From contig JAUYAO010000057.1 of the NCBI GenBank assembly GCA_030692565.1, positions 149,729 to 213,728 of the forward strand: 64,000 nucleotides of DNA, read 5' to 3'. This DNA comes from Nitrospira sp. GTDB lineage: Bacteria > Nitrospirota > Nitrospiria > Nitrospirales > Nitrospiraceae. The notes beneath the pieces are model-generated. The model searched no databases and had not been told where the DNA came from. It saw only the letters and a program-made list of their open reading frames with translations. Made by a program: the position numbers and the translations under genes. This document shows positions 10,401 to 20,221 of this stretch, one piece after another. The stretch's first letter is position 1. Each line of letters opens with the position of its first letter.

Positions 10401-13218
10401 GATCGGAGACCCGGCCAATATCGATCTGGTCCGTCAACTCGTACAGGCCCATGCCTACTGGCGCTCCAAGGGGCTGGCCGTCGATCTGGTGATCTGGAAC
10501 GAAGATCATGCCGGCTATCGCCAGCTGCTCCACGAACAAATCATGGGGCTGATTGCCGCGGGCGTCGAAGCCCATGTGATCGATCGACCGGGCGGCATCT
10601 TCGTCCGTCCTGCGGAGCAGATTTCGAACGAAGACCGCATCCTGCTCCAGTCCGTCGCGCGCGCGATCATTAGCGACCGACGAGGATCGCTGGAAGACCA
10701 GATGACCCGTCGCGGCCAAACGGACAGTGCCGTCCCTCGGCTGACGCCCATCCGAACCCGCCGGCCTGAACCCGAACCATCCGCTGCGATGCCGCGCCAC
10801 GATCTCATGTTCTTCAACGGGCTGGGAGGATTTACCTCCGATGGGCGCGAGTATGTCATCACCACCACGCATGGGCAGGTGACACCGGCACCGTGGGTGA
10901 ACGTCCTGGCCAATCCCACCTTTGGCACCGTCGTCTCGGAGAGCGGCCAGGCCTATACCTGGAGCGAAAACGCGCACGAGTTCCGCCTCACCCCGTGGCA
11001 CAACGACCCGGTGAGCGACACGAGTGGAGAGGCCTTCTATATCCGCGACGAAGAGAGAGGCCACTTCTGGTCCCCCACGCCGCTTCCCAGCCGCGGATCG
11101 ACCGCGTACGTCAGCCGGCACGGCTTCGGCTATAGCGTCTTCGAACATACGGAACGCGGCATCCGGTCGGAACTGTGGGTGTACGTGGCGCTGGATGCGT
11201 CGATCAAGTTCATGGTGCTCAAGGTGCGGAACGAATCAGGCCGCGCGCGCAAACTATCTGCGACAGGGTACGTGGAATGGGTACTGGGAGATCTGCGTCC
11301 GAAATCGACGATGCACGTCGTCACCGAATTGGACCCAACGAGCGGGGCCGTCTTCGCGAGAAATTCCTACAACACGGAGTTCGGCGGACGGGTGGCCTTC
11401 TTTGATGTCGACGAGACGGCTCGATCCATCAGTGGCGACCGGACCGAGTTTATCGGGCGAAACGGCACGCTTCGCAATCCGGCCGCGATGACCCGGTTAC
11501 GGCTGTCCGGGAAAGTCGGGGCCGGACTCGATCCCTGCACAGCCATCCACGTTCCCTTCGAGTTAGCCAGCGGACAAGAGCGTGAGATCATCTTCCGACT
11601 CGGCATCGGGCGAACCGCCGATGAAGCCAAAAAGTCCGTACAGCGATTCCGGGGACCGGCCGCCGCCCGCGCTGCGCTCACGGCGGTGCAGCAATACTGG
11701 ACGCACACGCTGAACGCCGTACAGGTGGACACACCGGACCACTCACTCAATCTGCTGACCAATGGCTGGCTCTTATACCAGACGCTCGCCTGCCGGCTGT
11801 GGGCGCGGAGCGGATACTATCAATCCGGAGGGGCCTTTGGGTTCCGCGATCAACTCCAAGACACCATGGCGCTCATCCACACCGAACCGCACCTCGCGCG
11901 CGAGCACCTCCTCCTCTGCGCGGCCAGACAGTTTCAGGAAGGAGATGTACAGCACTGGTGGCACCCTCCCTCAGGCCGGGGCGTGCGTACCCGCTGTTCG
12001 GACGATTATCTCTGGTTACCGCTGGCCACATGCCGCTACGTGCTCAGCACCGGTGACACCGGGGTCTTGGACCAAACATCCATCCACTTCGTCGAAGGCC
12101 GCCCCTTGAACCAGGAGGAAGACTCGTACTTCGATCTACCGGTCCGGTCTGAACAATCGGCCAGTTTGTACGAACACTGCGTGCGAGCGATCCGAAAAGG
12201 TCTCACGCGCGGCACGCATGGCCTCCCGCTCATCGGTTCCGGTGACTGGAACGACGGGATGGACATGGTCGGCAAGCACGGCACGGGCGAGAGCATCTGG
12301 TTGGGGTTTTTCCAATATGCCGTGCTCACGCAGTTCGCCACGCTTGCCCACCTGCGCGGAGACTTCCCGTTCGCCGAACGTTGCCGGCAGGAAGCTGCCG
12401 ACCTGCGTCAGAATATCGAGCGGCATGGCTGGGATGGCGCGTGGTATTTGCGCGCCTACTTTGATGATGGTTCGCCGTTGGGGTCTGCAACCAATCCCGA
12501 ATGCCAAATCGATTCGGTTGCGCAAAGCTGGTCGGTGCTCTCCGGGGCCGGAGACACCCTACGCTCGCGCATCGCGATGGACGCCGTGGACCGACGCCTC
12601 GTGCGCCGGGATGCTGCGCTGATCCAACTGTTGGATCCACCGTTCGACACGTCACCCTTGAACCCCGGCTACATCAAAGGATACGTGCCGGGGGTACGAG
12701 AAAATGGCGGCCAATATACGCATGCGGCCATCTGGGCGGCGATGGCGTTCGCCGCATTGGGAGAGCAGCAACGCGCATGGGAACTGTTGACGATGATCAA
12801 CCCGATCAATCATTCGAGATCTCCGGAGGAGACTGCGACCTACAAGGTCGAACCGTACGTCGTCGCGGCCGACGTCTATGCAGTCTCGCCGCATACCGGC
12901 CGCGGTGGATGGACCTGGTACACCGGCTCAGCCGGCTGGCTGTACCGGCTCATCGTCGAATCACTCCTCGGACTGAAGCTGGAAGTCGATAAACTACGCG
13001 TCACTCCGTGCATCCCTGCCGACTGGAAAGGATTCACGCTGCACTACCGATACCGGGAGACCATGTACCATATTACGGTCTTACAAATCGGTGCCGGAAA
13101 CGGCAAAACCAGTGTGACGGTGGACGGTGTCGAGCAACACGATCCGACCATTCCTCTTACGGACGACCGACAAGAGCACTCGGTTGAAGTAAGAATTCGA
13201 CCGGCTGTCAGTGAATAG
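4465..13218 (+). CDS. ndvB: Cyclic beta-glucan synthase (NdvB/ChvB type)
   Basis: Giant inner-membrane enzyme of 2917 residues that makes cyclic beta-1,2-glucan from UDP-glucose. The GTG start has AGGAAAGAG 10 bases upstream. Order: N-terminal cytoplasmic part; two membrane segments (about 425-480); GT84 glycosyltransferase domain with the acidic motif [11 protein letters not shown] (about 637-647) and a TPTD-type acceptor region further on; more membrane segments (about 835-875 and 970-1030); a glycoamylase-like domain (about 1330-1560, [11 protein letters not shown] and [12 protein letters not shown]); two carbohydrate-binding modules; and a C-terminal GH94 phosphorylase-like domain with [10 protein letters not shown] near 2591-2600, the catalytic Asp region that controls chain length. 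Length matches the roughly 2800-residue family. Product is probably a periplasmic osmoregulatory glucan; linkage is inferred from homology. Confidence 0.93.
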   Translation: MTVRSKISLGNLLHSRASFPENDLAEQYAGGEPPLRSELFSADQMEQHGKTLAGLHQLSQGQAPDRLLSRLAENESVLIGVRDLLAEAVKATRRITPAGEWLLDNFYLIEEQIRLAKRHLPKGYSRELPYLLNGSSAGLPRVYDIALETISHGDGRVDPGSLSSFVAAYQTMTGLTLGELWAIPIMLRLALIENLRRAATRMAAHRIDRNRADFWADQMMEIAEKDPKSLILVIADMARSSPPMASAFVAEFARRLQGQSPALAWPLTWIEQRLSESGLTIEQSVQSENQQQAVDQVSISNSIGSLRFLGAMDWRTFVETMSVVEQTLREDPASAYGTMDFATRDRYRHAVEHMAKSSRLSESDIARQAIQLAQQSATEIGSDRRETHVGFYLIGRGAPQLERLVGVRLSKAEALQRAIGRCPSLLYVGTIGLLSLFFTAGLLLQAYAGGVDGWLLALVGLLSLLCTSQLAVTVVNWLATVLVTPHALPRLDFSKGIPPDSRTLVVVPTMLSSVEHIEHLIEALEVRFLANRDSHLHFSLLTDFRDAQEETVPEDAPLLRLARERIEELNDKYKETTQEAFFLFHRPRRWNPGERVWMGYERKRGKLADLNQLLRGNPADRFSLVVGDTAILTTVKYVITLDTDTQLPRDAARQFVGTMAHPLNRPRYDDDKGRVCDGYGILQPRVAVSLPGTNRSRYARLNGSDPGIDPYTRAISDVYQDLFGEGSFIGKGIYEVEAFERSLTGRFPENTILSHDLLEGCYARAGLLSDVHLYEEYPSCYSLDVSRRYRWIRGDWQLAGWLLPRVPGPGATRLKNPLSGLSRWKLFDNLRRSLVPSALTLLLLLGWTVLSPIWLWTLSVIGIILVPPLLATILNLLQKPEDVLPEQHAAVAIRAAGQHMIQTVLTVTFLPYEAFYSVDAIVRTIWRMGVTHTRRLEWNPSSNQDLDRRTDLVAYSRMMWIAPVLAGASAMYLSLEETASLDAAVPILGLWLASPVVAWWISQPITRPEVHLTTDQTIFLRKLARKTWAFFEQFVGADDHWLPPDNFQEHPVAVIAHRTSPTNMGLALLANLSAYDFGYISAGRLIERTTNALRTMGGLERHRNHFYNWYDTQTLKPLLPTYVSTVDSGNLAGHLLTLRPGLLALPDQKILAPRFLDGLSDTLGALKDSAGEPAQALLAKFQKHLEAADESKPTTLTAARLCLDRLTTTAEEILASLKGTPENHATWWAHALNRQCRDALDDLMFLAPWALLSASQSRLSECGDIDVIPTLRELARLDLSCLHAIEHRMGPEAMPEERTWISNLQGLIVKASQRARERIAALEELARQASHFAAIEYEFLFDKTCHLLAIGYNVGDRRRDTSYYDLLASEARLCNFVAIAQGQLPQESWFALGRLLTTAGGGPVLISWSGSMFEYLMPLLVMPTYDNTLLDQTCKAAVERQIAYGKQRGVPWGISESGYNTIDVHLNYQYRAFGVPGLGLKRGLADDLVIAPYATALALMVAPEEACLNLQRLAEEGAEGQFGFYEAIDYTPSRLPRGQSSAMIRSYMAHHQGMSLLALAYLLLDRPMQKRFDSDPLFQATTLLLQERIPKATAFYSHTAELSDIRTTSGDTEVPVRRFTSPHSAIPEVHLLSNGRYHVMITNAGGGYSRWKDLAVTRWREDSTRDNWGTFCYLRDIESGAFWSTAYQPTLQSPTSYEVIFSEGRAEFRRRDQDIETYTEIVVSPEDDIELRRTRITNDSQSRRTIEITSYAEVVLASSASDTLHPAFSNLFVQTEIIHERQAILCTRRPRSLDEHTPWMCHLMAVHGAATEAMSYETDRLQFIGRGRTAADPQALRGSGGQPERHPHAALSGSAGSVLDPIVAIRCQVTLDPEESVIIDLMSGIGDSREVCLGLVEKYHDRRLADRVFDMAWTHSQVVMRQLNATEADAQLYGRLANSILYANASLRADPSDLIKNRRGQSGLWGYAISGDLPIVLLQIGDPANIDLVRQLVQAHAYWRSKGLAVDLVIWNEDHAGYRQLLHEQIMGLIAAGVEAHVIDRPGGIFVRPAEQISNEDRILLQSVARAIISDRRGSLEDQMTRRGQTDSAVPRLTPIRTRRPEPEPSAAMPRHDLMFFNGLGGFTSDGREYVITTTHGQVTPAPWVNVLANPTFGTVVSESGQAYTWSENAHEFRLTPWHNDPVSDTSGEAFYIRDEERGHFWSPTPLPSRGSTAYVSRHGFGYSVFEHTERGIRSELWVYVALDASIKFMVLKVRNESGRARKLSATGYVEWVLGDLRPKSTMHVVTELDPTSGAVFARNSYNTEFGGRVAFFDVDETARSISGDRTEFIGRNGTLRNPAAMTRLRLSGKVGAGLDPCTAIHVPFELASGQEREIIFRLGIGRTADEAKKSVQRFRGPAAARAALTAVQQYWTHTLNAVQVDTPDHSLNLLTNGWLLYQTLACRLWARSGYYQSGGAFGFRDQLQDTMALIHTEPHLAREHLLLCAARQFQEGDVQHWWHPPSGRGVRTRCSDDYLWLPLATCRYVLSTGDTGVLDQTSIHFVEGRPLNQEEDSYFDLPVRSEQSASLYEHCVRAIRKGLTRGTHGLPLIGSGDWNDGMDMVGKHGTGESIWLGFFQYAVLTQFATLAHLRGDFPFAERCRQEAADLRQNIERHGWDGAWYLRAYFDDGSPLGSATNPECQIDSVAQSWSVLSGAGDTLRSRIAMDAVDRRLVRRDAALIQLLDPPFDTSPLNPGYIKGYVPGVRENGGQYTHAAIWAAMAFAALGEQQRAWELLTMINPINHSRSPEETATYKVEPYVVAADVYAVSPHTGRGGWTWYTGSAGWLYRLIVESLLGLKLEVDKLRVTPCIPADWKGFTLHYRYRETMYHITVLQIGAGNGKTSVTVDGVEQHDPTIPLTDDRQEHSVEVRIRPAVSE

Positions 13219-13286
13219 GGGAACCCACGACACACCGCATCTTCTCGCCGTCACTATGGTCGAAAAGGAGACCGCGGCTGCGACGG

Positions 13287-14093
13287 TTATCGTGCGACAG
13301 GAAGTCCGCTGAAATAGTACGAAGAGATGGCGGCGGTTGTGGCGACGTTGAGGGAGTCGATCCCTCCGGCCAAAGGAATGGAATATCTGTGCGGCGATGC
13401 GGCGATGGAGGCAGGGAGCAAGCCCTGGCTCTCATTCCCTACTGCAATGATGGATCGAGATGCGCGCGCTGTAATACTTCTGAGATCACAGGCCTCAGGC
13501 GACAATACGACGGCGACATAGAGTACGCACCCTGAGGCTATCAGCGAAGACAGCTCGGCTCCTTGAAACACCGGAAGTGCGAGAATCGCTCCGGCTGTGC
13601 CCCGCACCACCTTCGGATGAAAACAGTCGACCGAGTCAGGACTGAGCCAGACACCTGACAGACCAAGCCCCGCGGCGGTTCGGATGATCGTGCCGACATT
13701 CGTTGGATCTTGTAGGTGTTCGCCATACACACCCAAGACTCGCTTCTGAGCCAACACTTCGCCTTCATTCCATTTCGGCAATCGGACAACCGCGAGAATT
13801 CCCTGCGGCACGTCTACATCAGAGAGCTTCTCAAAGGTCTCCTCCGGACAGGAATATTGCGTAGCCCGCAATGCGTTCCGAGCAGCGCGGCTCTCCTGGT
13901 CTTCCAGCTCAAGGTATCGGGTTGAAACCGTGAGGCTGACGATCTGTGCCGAAAAAGAATGAATGAGATCGCGACAGGCGTGAGCCCCTTCGATGACGAA
14001 GGCGCCTTCACTGAGACGTGACTTCTTGTCCTGGAGGAGATGCCGAACTAACGATCCCTGGGCACGAGTAAGAGGGCGGAGCAGAGCAGACAC
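13287..14093 (-). CDS. TrmH/SpoU family RNA 2'-O-methyltransferase
   Basis: SAM-dependent ribose methyltransferase of 268 residues with the SPOUT knot. The N-terminal substrate-binding part (1-100) is followed by three motifs: DPTNVGTIIRTAAGLG (about 130), VGNESQGL (about 217) and IPLAGGIDSLNVATTAAI (about 235-252), which together form the SAM site and dimer interface. The GTG start at 14093 has GAGGG just upstream. It converges with the glucan synthase gene 68 bases away. The target could be 23S rRNA (RlmB-like) or a tRNA; sequence alone does not decide. Confidence 0.88.
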   Translation of the reverse strand: MSALLRPLTRAQGSLVRHLLQDKKSRLSEGAFVIEGAHACRDLIHSFSAQIVSLTVSTRYLELEDQESRAARNALRATQYSCPEETFEKLSDVDVPQGILAVVRLPKWNEGEVLAQKRVLGVYGEHLQDPTNVGTIIRTAAGLGLSGVWLSPDSVDCFHPKVVRGTAGAILALPVFQGAELSSLIASGCVLYVAVVLSPEACDLRSITARASRSIIAVGNESQGLLPASIAASPHRYSIPLAGGIDSLNVATTAAISSYYFSGLPVAR

Positions 14094-14147
14094 GTTCGAC
14101 CCTCTTACCCTACTGAGCCAGGCCCGTAGAGAAACCCTGACAGAGAA

Positions 14148-14489
14148 CTACCGCCGCTTCCGCTCGGACGCGGCTTCTGCGGCACGAATCCGCTGAGCCC
14201 TCGCCTTGGCGCGCTTGAGGAGCGTGAGCTTCCCGCGCGTGCGATCCTGCTCAGTCTGTAGCTTCTCGAGCTGTGACTTCAGGTGGGCTTTCTCTTGTTT
14301 ATGTAAATCCGCGCATTCGGCTTTCGAGAGCAGCTTCCAATCGCCTGTATTGCCTGCCCGCTTTATCCGAGCATCCAGCGATTCGCGAAGCTGGCGCGCC
14401 CGCATCGTCATGAGTGATTTCAGGGCCTGCTGGCGCCGCTGCACTTCTTCTTCTTCGGCCATAATGCCACGAATGTCCGTTCCCAACAT
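14148..14489 (-). CDS. Small basic coiled-coil protein of unknown function
   Basis: A 113-residue protein rich in Lys, Arg, Glu and Gln, predicted almost entirely helical. Heptad-like stretches run from about residue 10 to the end, with a basic tail (KRAKARAQRIRAAEAASERK). The ATG at 14489 is chosen because GGAGGG stands 7 bases upstream; the frame remains open to 14546. It lies 55 bases upstream of the methyltransferase gene on the same strand and could be co-transcribed. No family was recognised; an RNA- or ribosome-associated role would fit the charge but is a guess. Confidence 0.55.
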   Translation of the reverse strand: MLGTDIRGIMAEEEEVQRRQQALKSLMTMRARQLRESLDARIKRAGNTGDWKLLSKAECADLHKQEKAHLKSQLEKLQTEQDRTRGKLTLLKRAKARAQRIRAAEAASERKRR

Positions 14490-14660
14490 GTTCCCGCCCT
14501 CCTTCAAAGACCTAAGTTCGAACGGGCATATTGTACCTGAATTCACCTCTCACCTGCCACCAGGTAAAAAATGACATAAGTCATTGATGTGTATGCACTT
14601 TGTCAAATTCACATCATGGGGTCGCTTGCGGCAGAATCCGGACTTCTATATCATCCGCAC

Positions 14661-15122
14661 ATGCCAATCGGTGCACTCATACAGGCCTGGAGGCTCTCTC
14701 GAAACCAATCGATTGAAGCACTCTCAAAGACCGCCGGCATCTCGACGGCTCAGCTAGAAGACATTGAGGCCGATCAGGCCGATCCTTCTGCAGCAACCAT
14801 TGAGTTACTCGCAACCGCCCTTCGCATCCCACCCGCATGGCTATTCGATACACCCAAATCGTTCGATTGCCTGTTCAATGAGTCCGGCGACGACGAGCCA
14901 CCGCCGCCCGAACGCACAGACCCCGTCACCGAACGTATTCTGACCGGCTCTCGCTTGGATCGATCGCTGTATGTCATGCTGACGGCGCTGATGCAGGCAG
15001 GCGACCCCAAACTGCTCCGTGCAGCGGAAATGAGCCTTCGCAGTCTCGTCAAACAATCACGCCAGGCCTCTGTTCCCTGGCAACAACGGCCCCCGGGTCA
15101 TTTCGAGCCGCCCAGCGGCTAG
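14661..15122 (+). CDS. XRE-family helix-turn-helix regulator
   Basis: About 153 residues. An N-terminal lambda-repressor-type HTH domain (residues 1-60) is clear: IGALIQAWRLSRNQSIEALS, then a recognition helix region IEADQADPSAATIELLATAL and the end IPPAWLF. The rest is a linker with a PPPPE stretch and a helical C-terminal domain without recognised ligand motif. The start is uncertain: ATG at 14661 puts the HTH at the extreme N terminus, while ATG at 14616 or 14589 would add 15 or 24 residues. It is divergent from the coiled-coil gene and might autoregulate that intergenic region. Confidence 0.75.
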   Translation: MPIGALIQAWRLSRNQSIEALSKTAGISTAQLEDIEADQADPSAATIELLATALRIPPAWLFDTPKSFDCLFNESGDDEPPPPERTDPVTERILTGSRLDRSLYVMLTALMQAGDPKLLRAAEMSLRSLVKQSRQASVPWQQRPPGHFEPPSG

Positions 15123-15165
15123 TTGCCGACATCGGCTGATATCTCTTACCCGGATCAACAGCCTG

Positions 15166-16359
15166 CTAGAAGATTTGCAGGATAAGGCATTTGAGATAGC
15201 GCGTCTCGGGCATGCTCGCCAGAATCGGATGATCGCCGCTCTGTCCCCGCTGCTCGATCAATCGGACTTCACGCTTGGCATCACGCGCAGCCAGACGTAT
15301 GGCATCCCAAAACTGCAATTCAGAGATATGGTGAGAACAGGAACTCGTCACCAGAAAACCTTCCGGCTTCGTAAGTCTGATTCCAAGCAGATTGATATCT
15401 TTGTATCCGGTGAGTGCTTTCGGCACGGCCTGCTGACTCCTGGCGAACGCCGGAGGGTCAAGCATGACCATATCGTAGCGCTTCCCGGTTTTGACCAAGG
15501 ATCGAAGTTCGTCGAAGGCATCCCCGGCGCGATACCGGCAGCGTGACTCGACATTATTCCGACGCGCATGCTCCCGCGCAATCACCAGCGAGTCTTCGCT
15601 GATATCCAACCCCTCAACCGATGTGGCGCCGGCCAGCGCCGCATGAATCCCGAATGCACCCGTATGGCAAAACGCCTCCAGCACTTCAGCGCCGTTGGCA
15701 TACCGTGCCGCCGCCAACCGATTCTCGCGTTGATCGCAAAACCACCCGGTCTTCTGTCCGGACTCCATATCCACACGAAAGATGGCCTGCCCTTCGGTAA
15801 TCTCGACGGTCGTCGCGCCGTTTCCTTTCGCAAAGCCCCGCTCCAGCGGCAATCCCTCAAGCGTCCGGCTTTTCGGATCATTCCGGAGATAAATCGTCTT
15901 CAGGCCGGTCACCTCTGCAAGCAGCTCGGCCAGCATCGCTTTTCGACGGTCCATCCCGAACGCCAGCGTCTGCATGACGAGCGCCTGATCGTAGCGATCC
16001 ACAATCAATCCCGGCAGACGGTCGCCTTCGCCGTGGATGAGCCGGTACGCCGTCGAATTCGTCACGATCCGCTGTCGCAACCGCACCGCCTGACGCATCC
16101 GCTCAAGCCAGAACGGCTCATCGATCGGAATGTCTTCAAACGTGAGAAAACGAACCCGAATCTTGGACTCCGGGTTGTACAACCCTCGGCCGTAGAATCG
16201 TCCGGCAGGCGTGACCACATCGACCACATCACCGGCAACCGGCTGGCCTTCGATCTGCGCCACATGGCCGGCATAGAGCCAGAGATGGCCGGGCCCTTCT
16301 CGGCCCATCTGATGGAGTAACGTCACACGCGCAGTGGAGGCTTCCGTTTGTATTATCAT
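15166..16359 (-). CDS. rlmI: Class I rRNA m5C methyltransferase, RlmI type
   Basis: A 397-residue SAM-dependent methyltransferase resembling RlmI (23S rRNA m5C1962). Domains: N-terminal PUA domain (1-80, GHLWLYAGHVAQIEG), a middle EEHEE-like domain (80-190, YRLIHGEGDRLPGLIVDRY), and a Rossmann methyltransferase domain (190-397) with the SAM-binding EAFCHTGAFGIHAALAGA and the catalytic-loop motifs MLDPPAFARS and TSSCSHHIS, the latter carrying the nucleophilic Cys. Its TAG stop is followed at once by CAGGCTGTTG, similar to the ends of the dispersed repeats seen elsewhere in this window. Confidence 0.9.
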   Translation of the reverse strand: MIIQTEASTARVTLLHQMGREGPGHLWLYAGHVAQIEGQPVAGDVVDVVTPAGRFYGRGLYNPESKIRVRFLTFEDIPIDEPFWLERMRQAVRLRQRIVTNSTAYRLIHGEGDRLPGLIVDRYDQALVMQTLAFGMDRRKAMLAELLAEVTGLKTIYLRNDPKSRTLEGLPLERGFAKGNGATTVEITEGQAIFRVDMESGQKTGWFCDQRENRLAAARYANGAEVLEAFCHTGAFGIHAALAGATSVEGLDISEDSLVIAREHARRNNVESRCRYRAGDAFDELRSLVKTGKRYDMVMLDPPAFARSQQAVPKALTGYKDINLLGIRLTKPEGFLVTSSCSHHISELQFWDAIRLAARDAKREVRLIEQRGQSGDHPILASMPETRYLKCLILQIF

Positions 16360-16505
16360 GCGTCACTTATCCAACCTGGCGCTATCAAAGGTCAAGAGGA
16401 TTCCCAGCCCTGCGCATCCGTGCCAAGGGAACGCTTGACGCTGCCCGGTCAGTATGGTGTGCTGCACGTAGTGACTCGCTTGCACCCGTTTCCCGGAGGA
16501 TACAG

Positions 16506-18161
16506 ATGACGCAACCGGCGACGATCGGAACGGCCGTCCTAGCCCGGCTTCATAGTCTGGGAGTCCGGCATATCTTCGGGATTCCCGGTGACTATGTCCT
16601 GTCGCTCTATCAATTGATCGAGGCCTCTCCGATTGCGCACATCGCGACGACTCGCGAAGACTGCGCGGGCTTTGCCGCGGATGCCTATGCCCGCATCAAC
16701 GGCATCGGCGCCGCCTGCGTCACCTATTGTGTCGGCGGGCTCAACACCGTCAACGCGATCGCCTGCGCCTACGCAGAACGTTCTCCCGTCGTCCTGCTCA
16801 CGGGATCGCCGGGACTCTCCGAACGCACGCGCACACCCTACATGCACCACATGGTCAGAGACTTCTCCACCCAACGGGAAGTCTTCGCACACATGACCGT
16901 CGCCGCCATCACGCTCGACGATCCCCTCACTGCCGAGCGAGAAATGGATCGGGCCTTCGCCGCTCTGCTCCGGTATCGTCGCCCCATCTACATTGAAATC
17001 CCGCGCGACATGGTGCATACGCCCCTGAGAAACACCGGCAAACCGATCTGCATTGAAGACGAGCCCAGCGACCCGGCGGCACTGGCCGAAGCCATCGGCG
17101 AAGTCCGCGCGATGCTGTCGGCCGCTCAACGCCCGGCGATATTAGTCGGAGCAGAAGTCGGACGATTCGGCCTGCATGACGATCTCGCACGGCTGGTCGA
17201 ACGGCTGAACATTCCCATTGCGTCCACCCTGCTGGGAAAATCCGTGATTCGGGAAGACCACCCGCTGTATGTCGGTGTGTACGGAGGGCTGATCGGGCGG
17301 GATGAGGTCCAGCGGTTCATCAATGAGTCCGATTGTCTCCTGATTCTCGGATCGATTCTCTCCGATGTCGAAGATGTGGATGCCCACTCCCCGCTCATGA
17401 CCGAAGGCCGGACCATCCACGCCACCGCCGACCGTGTCGCCATCAAACATCATCGGTATGAGGCCATCCGGTTCCAAGACTTTGTGCAGGGGCTCGGCGA
17501 GGCTCCGCTCCCCAGCTTCCCGTCACGTCCTCTGCCGGTCCAGTCGATCCCCGTCAGCCCACCGTTGGATCCCAAGGGGCCGATCACGCTGCGCGGACTA
17601 TTCAGCCATCTGGACACGGTTCTGAATGACCAGACGCTGGTGATCGCCGACGTCGGAGAATCGCTCTTCGCCGCCGCCGACCTACACGTCCATCGACGCT
17701 TCGAATTCCTCTCTCCCGCCTACTACACCTCCATGGGGTTTGCGATTCCGGCCGCGCTCGGCGCCTCCTGCGCCGACCCGACCCTCCGCCCGATCGTGCT
17801 CGTCGGAGACGGAGCGTTCCAGATGACCGGAACGGAACTGTCCAGCTGCGTGCGCTACGGACAGGCCCCCATCGTGATCATTCTCAACAACCACGGCTAC
17901 TCCACCGAACGAGAAATCCTCGAAGGCCCGTTCAACGATATTCACGAGTGGCAGTACGAACGCATCTGCGATCTGGTAGGTGGAGGTGTGGGCTCCCGCG
18001 TCACAACCCAACGGGACTTTGAACAGCGCGTCGCCGCCGCGCTGGCCGATCCCGCACAGATACACGTGCTCAACGTGCTGCTGGATCCGGCCGATCGCTC
18101 CCCCGGCATGGTCCGTCTGGCACGTCGCCTTGGCAAAAAACTTTCAACGGATAAGCCCTAG
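16506..18161 (+). CDS. TPP-dependent 2-keto-acid decarboxylase (pyruvate/indolepyruvate type)
   Basis: A 551-residue thiamine-diphosphate enzyme that decarboxylates a 2-oxo acid to an aldehyde. The ATG follows GGAGGA. Domains: N-terminal pyrimidine-binding (1-175), with the cofactor-activating Glu51 in TREDCAGFAADAYAR and the tandem active-site His114-His115 typical of pyruvate, phenylpyruvate and indolepyruvate decarboxylases; central domain (190-330); C-terminal diphosphate-binding domain with GDGAFQMTG to IILNNHGY (about 434-466). The HH pair argues against acetolactate synthase. Substrate is not fixed by sequence; indolepyruvate or pyruvate are the usual ones. It stands alone between rlmI and the kinase gene. 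Confidence 0.85.
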   Translation: MTQPATIGTAVLARLHSLGVRHIFGIPGDYVLSLYQLIEASPIAHIATTREDCAGFAADAYARINGIGAACVTYCVGGLNTVNAIACAYAERSPVVLLTGSPGLSERTRTPYMHHMVRDFSTQREVFAHMTVAAITLDDPLTAEREMDRAFAALLRYRRPIYIEIPRDMVHTPLRNTGKPICIEDEPSDPAALAEAIGEVRAMLSAAQRPAILVGAEVGRFGLHDDLARLVERLNIPIASTLLGKSVIREDHPLYVGVYGGLIGRDEVQRFINESDCLLILGSILSDVEDVDAHSPLMTEGRTIHATADRVAIKHHRYEAIRFQDFVQGLGEAPLPSFPSRPLPVQSIPVSPPLDPKGPITLRGLFSHLDTVLNDQTLVIADVGESLFAAADLHVHRRFEFLSPAYYTSMGFAIPAALGASCADPTLRPIVLVGDGAFQMTGTELSSCVRYGQAPIVIILNNHGYSTEREILEGPFNDIHEWQYERICDLVGGGVGSRVTTQRDFEQRVAAALADPAQIHVLNVLLDPADRSPGMVRLARRLGKKLSTDKP

Positions 18162-18287
18162 GACTTCGAGGGTACCAGGCCGATTGAGCCGGCACGGTGC
18201 TCGTTCGGCACCAACTTTTCCGCCGACACACCGCTCCCGGCTTGAATGGCCCGGCCACGGGGAGGATAATTCACGGCACGGACACGC

Positions 18288-19409
18288 ATGAAATATACAC
18301 CTCCACAATGGGCTATTTCATCGGGTGTGGCTGCACTGACGGTCGGGCTCTTGGTCATCGACCTCCACACACCGCTCGGTGTGACCAATCATATCCTCTA
18401 TCTCGGCCCGGTACTTCTGTCGCTGCTTTCTTCACAACGGTGGTATCCATATATCATCGCCGGCACCGTCACGGCCTTGATCATCGTCGCAGGGCTCCTG
18501 AGCGAGAACCCGCATAACGTTCCTCTGTGGGTACCTATTTCCAACCGGGCCTTCAGCATCTGGGCCATGTGGGTGCCCGTCTGGCACTTTGCCCAGCGCC
18601 GCAAGCACGAACTCCTCCTCCAACAGATGAACGCTGAACTGGAAGAACGGGTACAGGATCGCACCCAGCAACTCGCCAGGGTCAACGAGGCGCTGGTCGC
18701 CGAGATCACGGAGCGTATGCGCACCGAGCATTCCCTCGAATTCAGCCGACTCGAATTAAAACGGCTGGCATCACAACTGATTCAGGTCCAGGAGGATGAA
18801 CGACGAAGAATTTCACGCGATCTCCACGATGATATCAACCAGCGGCTCGCGCTCCTGTCCATCGAACTGGAGGGAATTCAGCGGCAGATGCCGGCGCTCA
18901 CGCAGCCGCTCGCCCAGGCCATCCGATCGATTTCGGACCGCGTAGCCGAGCTCTCCGAAGATGTGCGCCATCTCGCCTATCACTACCACCCCTCGATCCT
19001 CGACGACCTCGGCCTCTCCATCGCCCTGCAGCGACTGGTGGAGGATATCGGTTCCCGCAACCATCTTGAGGCCCGTATCACCTGCCACGATTTGCCGAAA
19101 ACGCTTTCGCAGGACGTGGCGACGTGCCTGTATCGCATCGCGCAGGAAAGTTTGAACAATGTCGTCCGCCACGCGAAGGCGTCGCGGGTCGAAGTTGCCT
19201 TGACTCAGTCCAGCATGGGACTGCTCTTCACGATCGCCGATAACGGCGTTGGATTCCCCCAGAATCTTCGGCGACCTGAAGCAGGAGGTCTCGGTTTATT
19301 GAGCATGAAGGAGCGGGTGGCCCTAATCGGAGGCACGTTGACGATCGACTCTGTCATCGGCAGCGGCACAACGCTTCACGCCAGCATTCCCTTGATGGAG
19401 GAGATGTGA
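18288..19409 (+). CDS. NarL-type sensor histidine kinase
   Basis: A 373-residue membrane kinase. The N terminus has about four membrane helices (10-110) and no periplasmic sensor domain. A coiled-coil linker (about 112-160, ELEERVQDRTQQLARVNEAL) leads to a HisKA_3 dimerisation domain with the phospho-acceptor His in RRISRDLHDDINQRL (about 180). The HATPase domain shows the N box around SLNNVVRHAKAS, the G1 motif ADNGVGF and GGLGLLSMKERV. The stop overlaps the start of the response-regulator gene by four bases, so the two form a translationally coupled pair. The signal is unknown; a membrane-intrinsic stimulus or quinone is possible. Confidence 0.87.
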   Translation: MKYTPPQWAISSGVAALTVGLLVIDLHTPLGVTNHILYLGPVLLSLLSSQRWYPYIIAGTVTALIIVAGLLSENPHNVPLWVPISNRAFSIWAMWVPVWHFAQRRKHELLLQQMNAELEERVQDRTQQLARVNEALVAEITERMRTEHSLEFSRLELKRLASQLIQVQEDERRRISRDLHDDINQRLALLSIELEGIQRQMPALTQPLAQAIRSISDRVAELSEDVRHLAYHYHPSILDDLGLSIALQRLVEDIGSRNHLEARITCHDLPKTLSQDVATCLYRIAQESLNNVVRHAKASRVEVALTQSSMGLLFTIADNGVGFPQNLRRPEAGGLGLLSMKERVALIGGTLTIDSVIGSGTTLHASIPLMEEM

Positions 19410-20047
19410 CAAAACCCCGAGTGCTTCTTGCCGACGACCACACATTAGTCCTGGACGGCTACCGCAAATTACTGGAGGGATCCTGCGACATTGTCGGGGC
19501 CGCAGAAGACGGCCGCACGCTGCTGAAGATGGCCCATCAATTCCAGCCGGACATTGTGACCCTCGATATTTCCATGCCCCATCTGAACGGCATCGACGCC
19601 GCCCGCAAACTCCACAAGGATTTGCCGGACACGAGAATCATCTTCGTCACCATGCATGCCGACCAGGCGTATGTGAACGAAGCCTTTAAGGCCGGCGCCA
19701 AAGGCTACCTCCTCAAACGCTCGGCCGGATCGGAACTCGTCCAGGCTATTCACGCCGTCATGAGCGGACATAACTACATTACCCCACTGATAGCAAAGGG
19801 ATTAGTGCAGTCTGTTGTGACCGGACGAACGCCGTCTACGAAGCGCGGCGATGCCTTGACGCCGCGCCAGCGCGAAGTGTTGCAACTGGTCGCGGAAGGG
19901 AACACCGTGAAAGAAATTGCGACCGCCCTCGACATCTCTCCTAAAACCGTCGAGTTTCACAAGACACACTTAATGGATCAGCTGGATCTCCACACCACGG
20001 CCGAGCTCACCCGGTATGCCCTGACCCACGGGCTCATTTCATCGTAA
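19406..20047 (+). CDS. NarL/FixJ-type response regulator
   Basis: A 213-residue DNA-binding response regulator. The GTG start lies inside the kinase stop codon (GTGA overlap). Receiver domain 1-120 with acidic pocket ADDH, phospho-acceptor Asp54 (VTLDISMPHLNG), Thr in FVTMHAD and Lys in GYLLKRSAG. C-terminal LuxR-type HTH 148-210 (LTPRQREVLQLVAEG and KEIATALDISPKTVEFHKTH). It is the expected partner of the upstream kinase. Confidence 0.9.
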   Translation: MTKPRVLLADDHTLVLDGYRKLLEGSCDIVGAAEDGRTLLKMAHQFQPDIVTLDISMPHLNGIDAARKLHKDLPDTRIIFVTMHADQAYVNEAFKAGAKGYLLKRSAGSELVQAIHAVMSGHNYITPLIAKGLVQSVVTGRTPSTKRGDALTPRQREVLQLVAEGNTVKEIATALDISPKTVEFHKTHLMDQLDLHTTAELTRYALTHGLISS

Positions 20048-20078
20048 CTCCCGTTCTGCCGCTACTCCCGGGCTTTCG

Positions 20079-20116
20079 CTGGGAAAACCCAGGGATTTCC
20101 CCAGCTCTACCTGGGG
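20079..20116 (+). terminator. Tandem hairpins after the kinase/regulator pair
   Basis: Two small hairpins follow the response-regulator gene: CTGGG/CCCAG at 20079-20092 and CCCCAG/CTGGGG at 20099-20116 with loop CTCTAC. No clear U tract follows, so termination is plausible but not certain. Confidence 0.4.
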
Positions 20117-20221
20117 ACCTGTCTAGTACTGTCTCACTTCTCAAAGGCTTACACTCCCACCTACGGAGCGTAGCCAATCGGGCACGTGCGTTCCGCACCA
20201 TCATCTCCATGGAGGTGCGCC

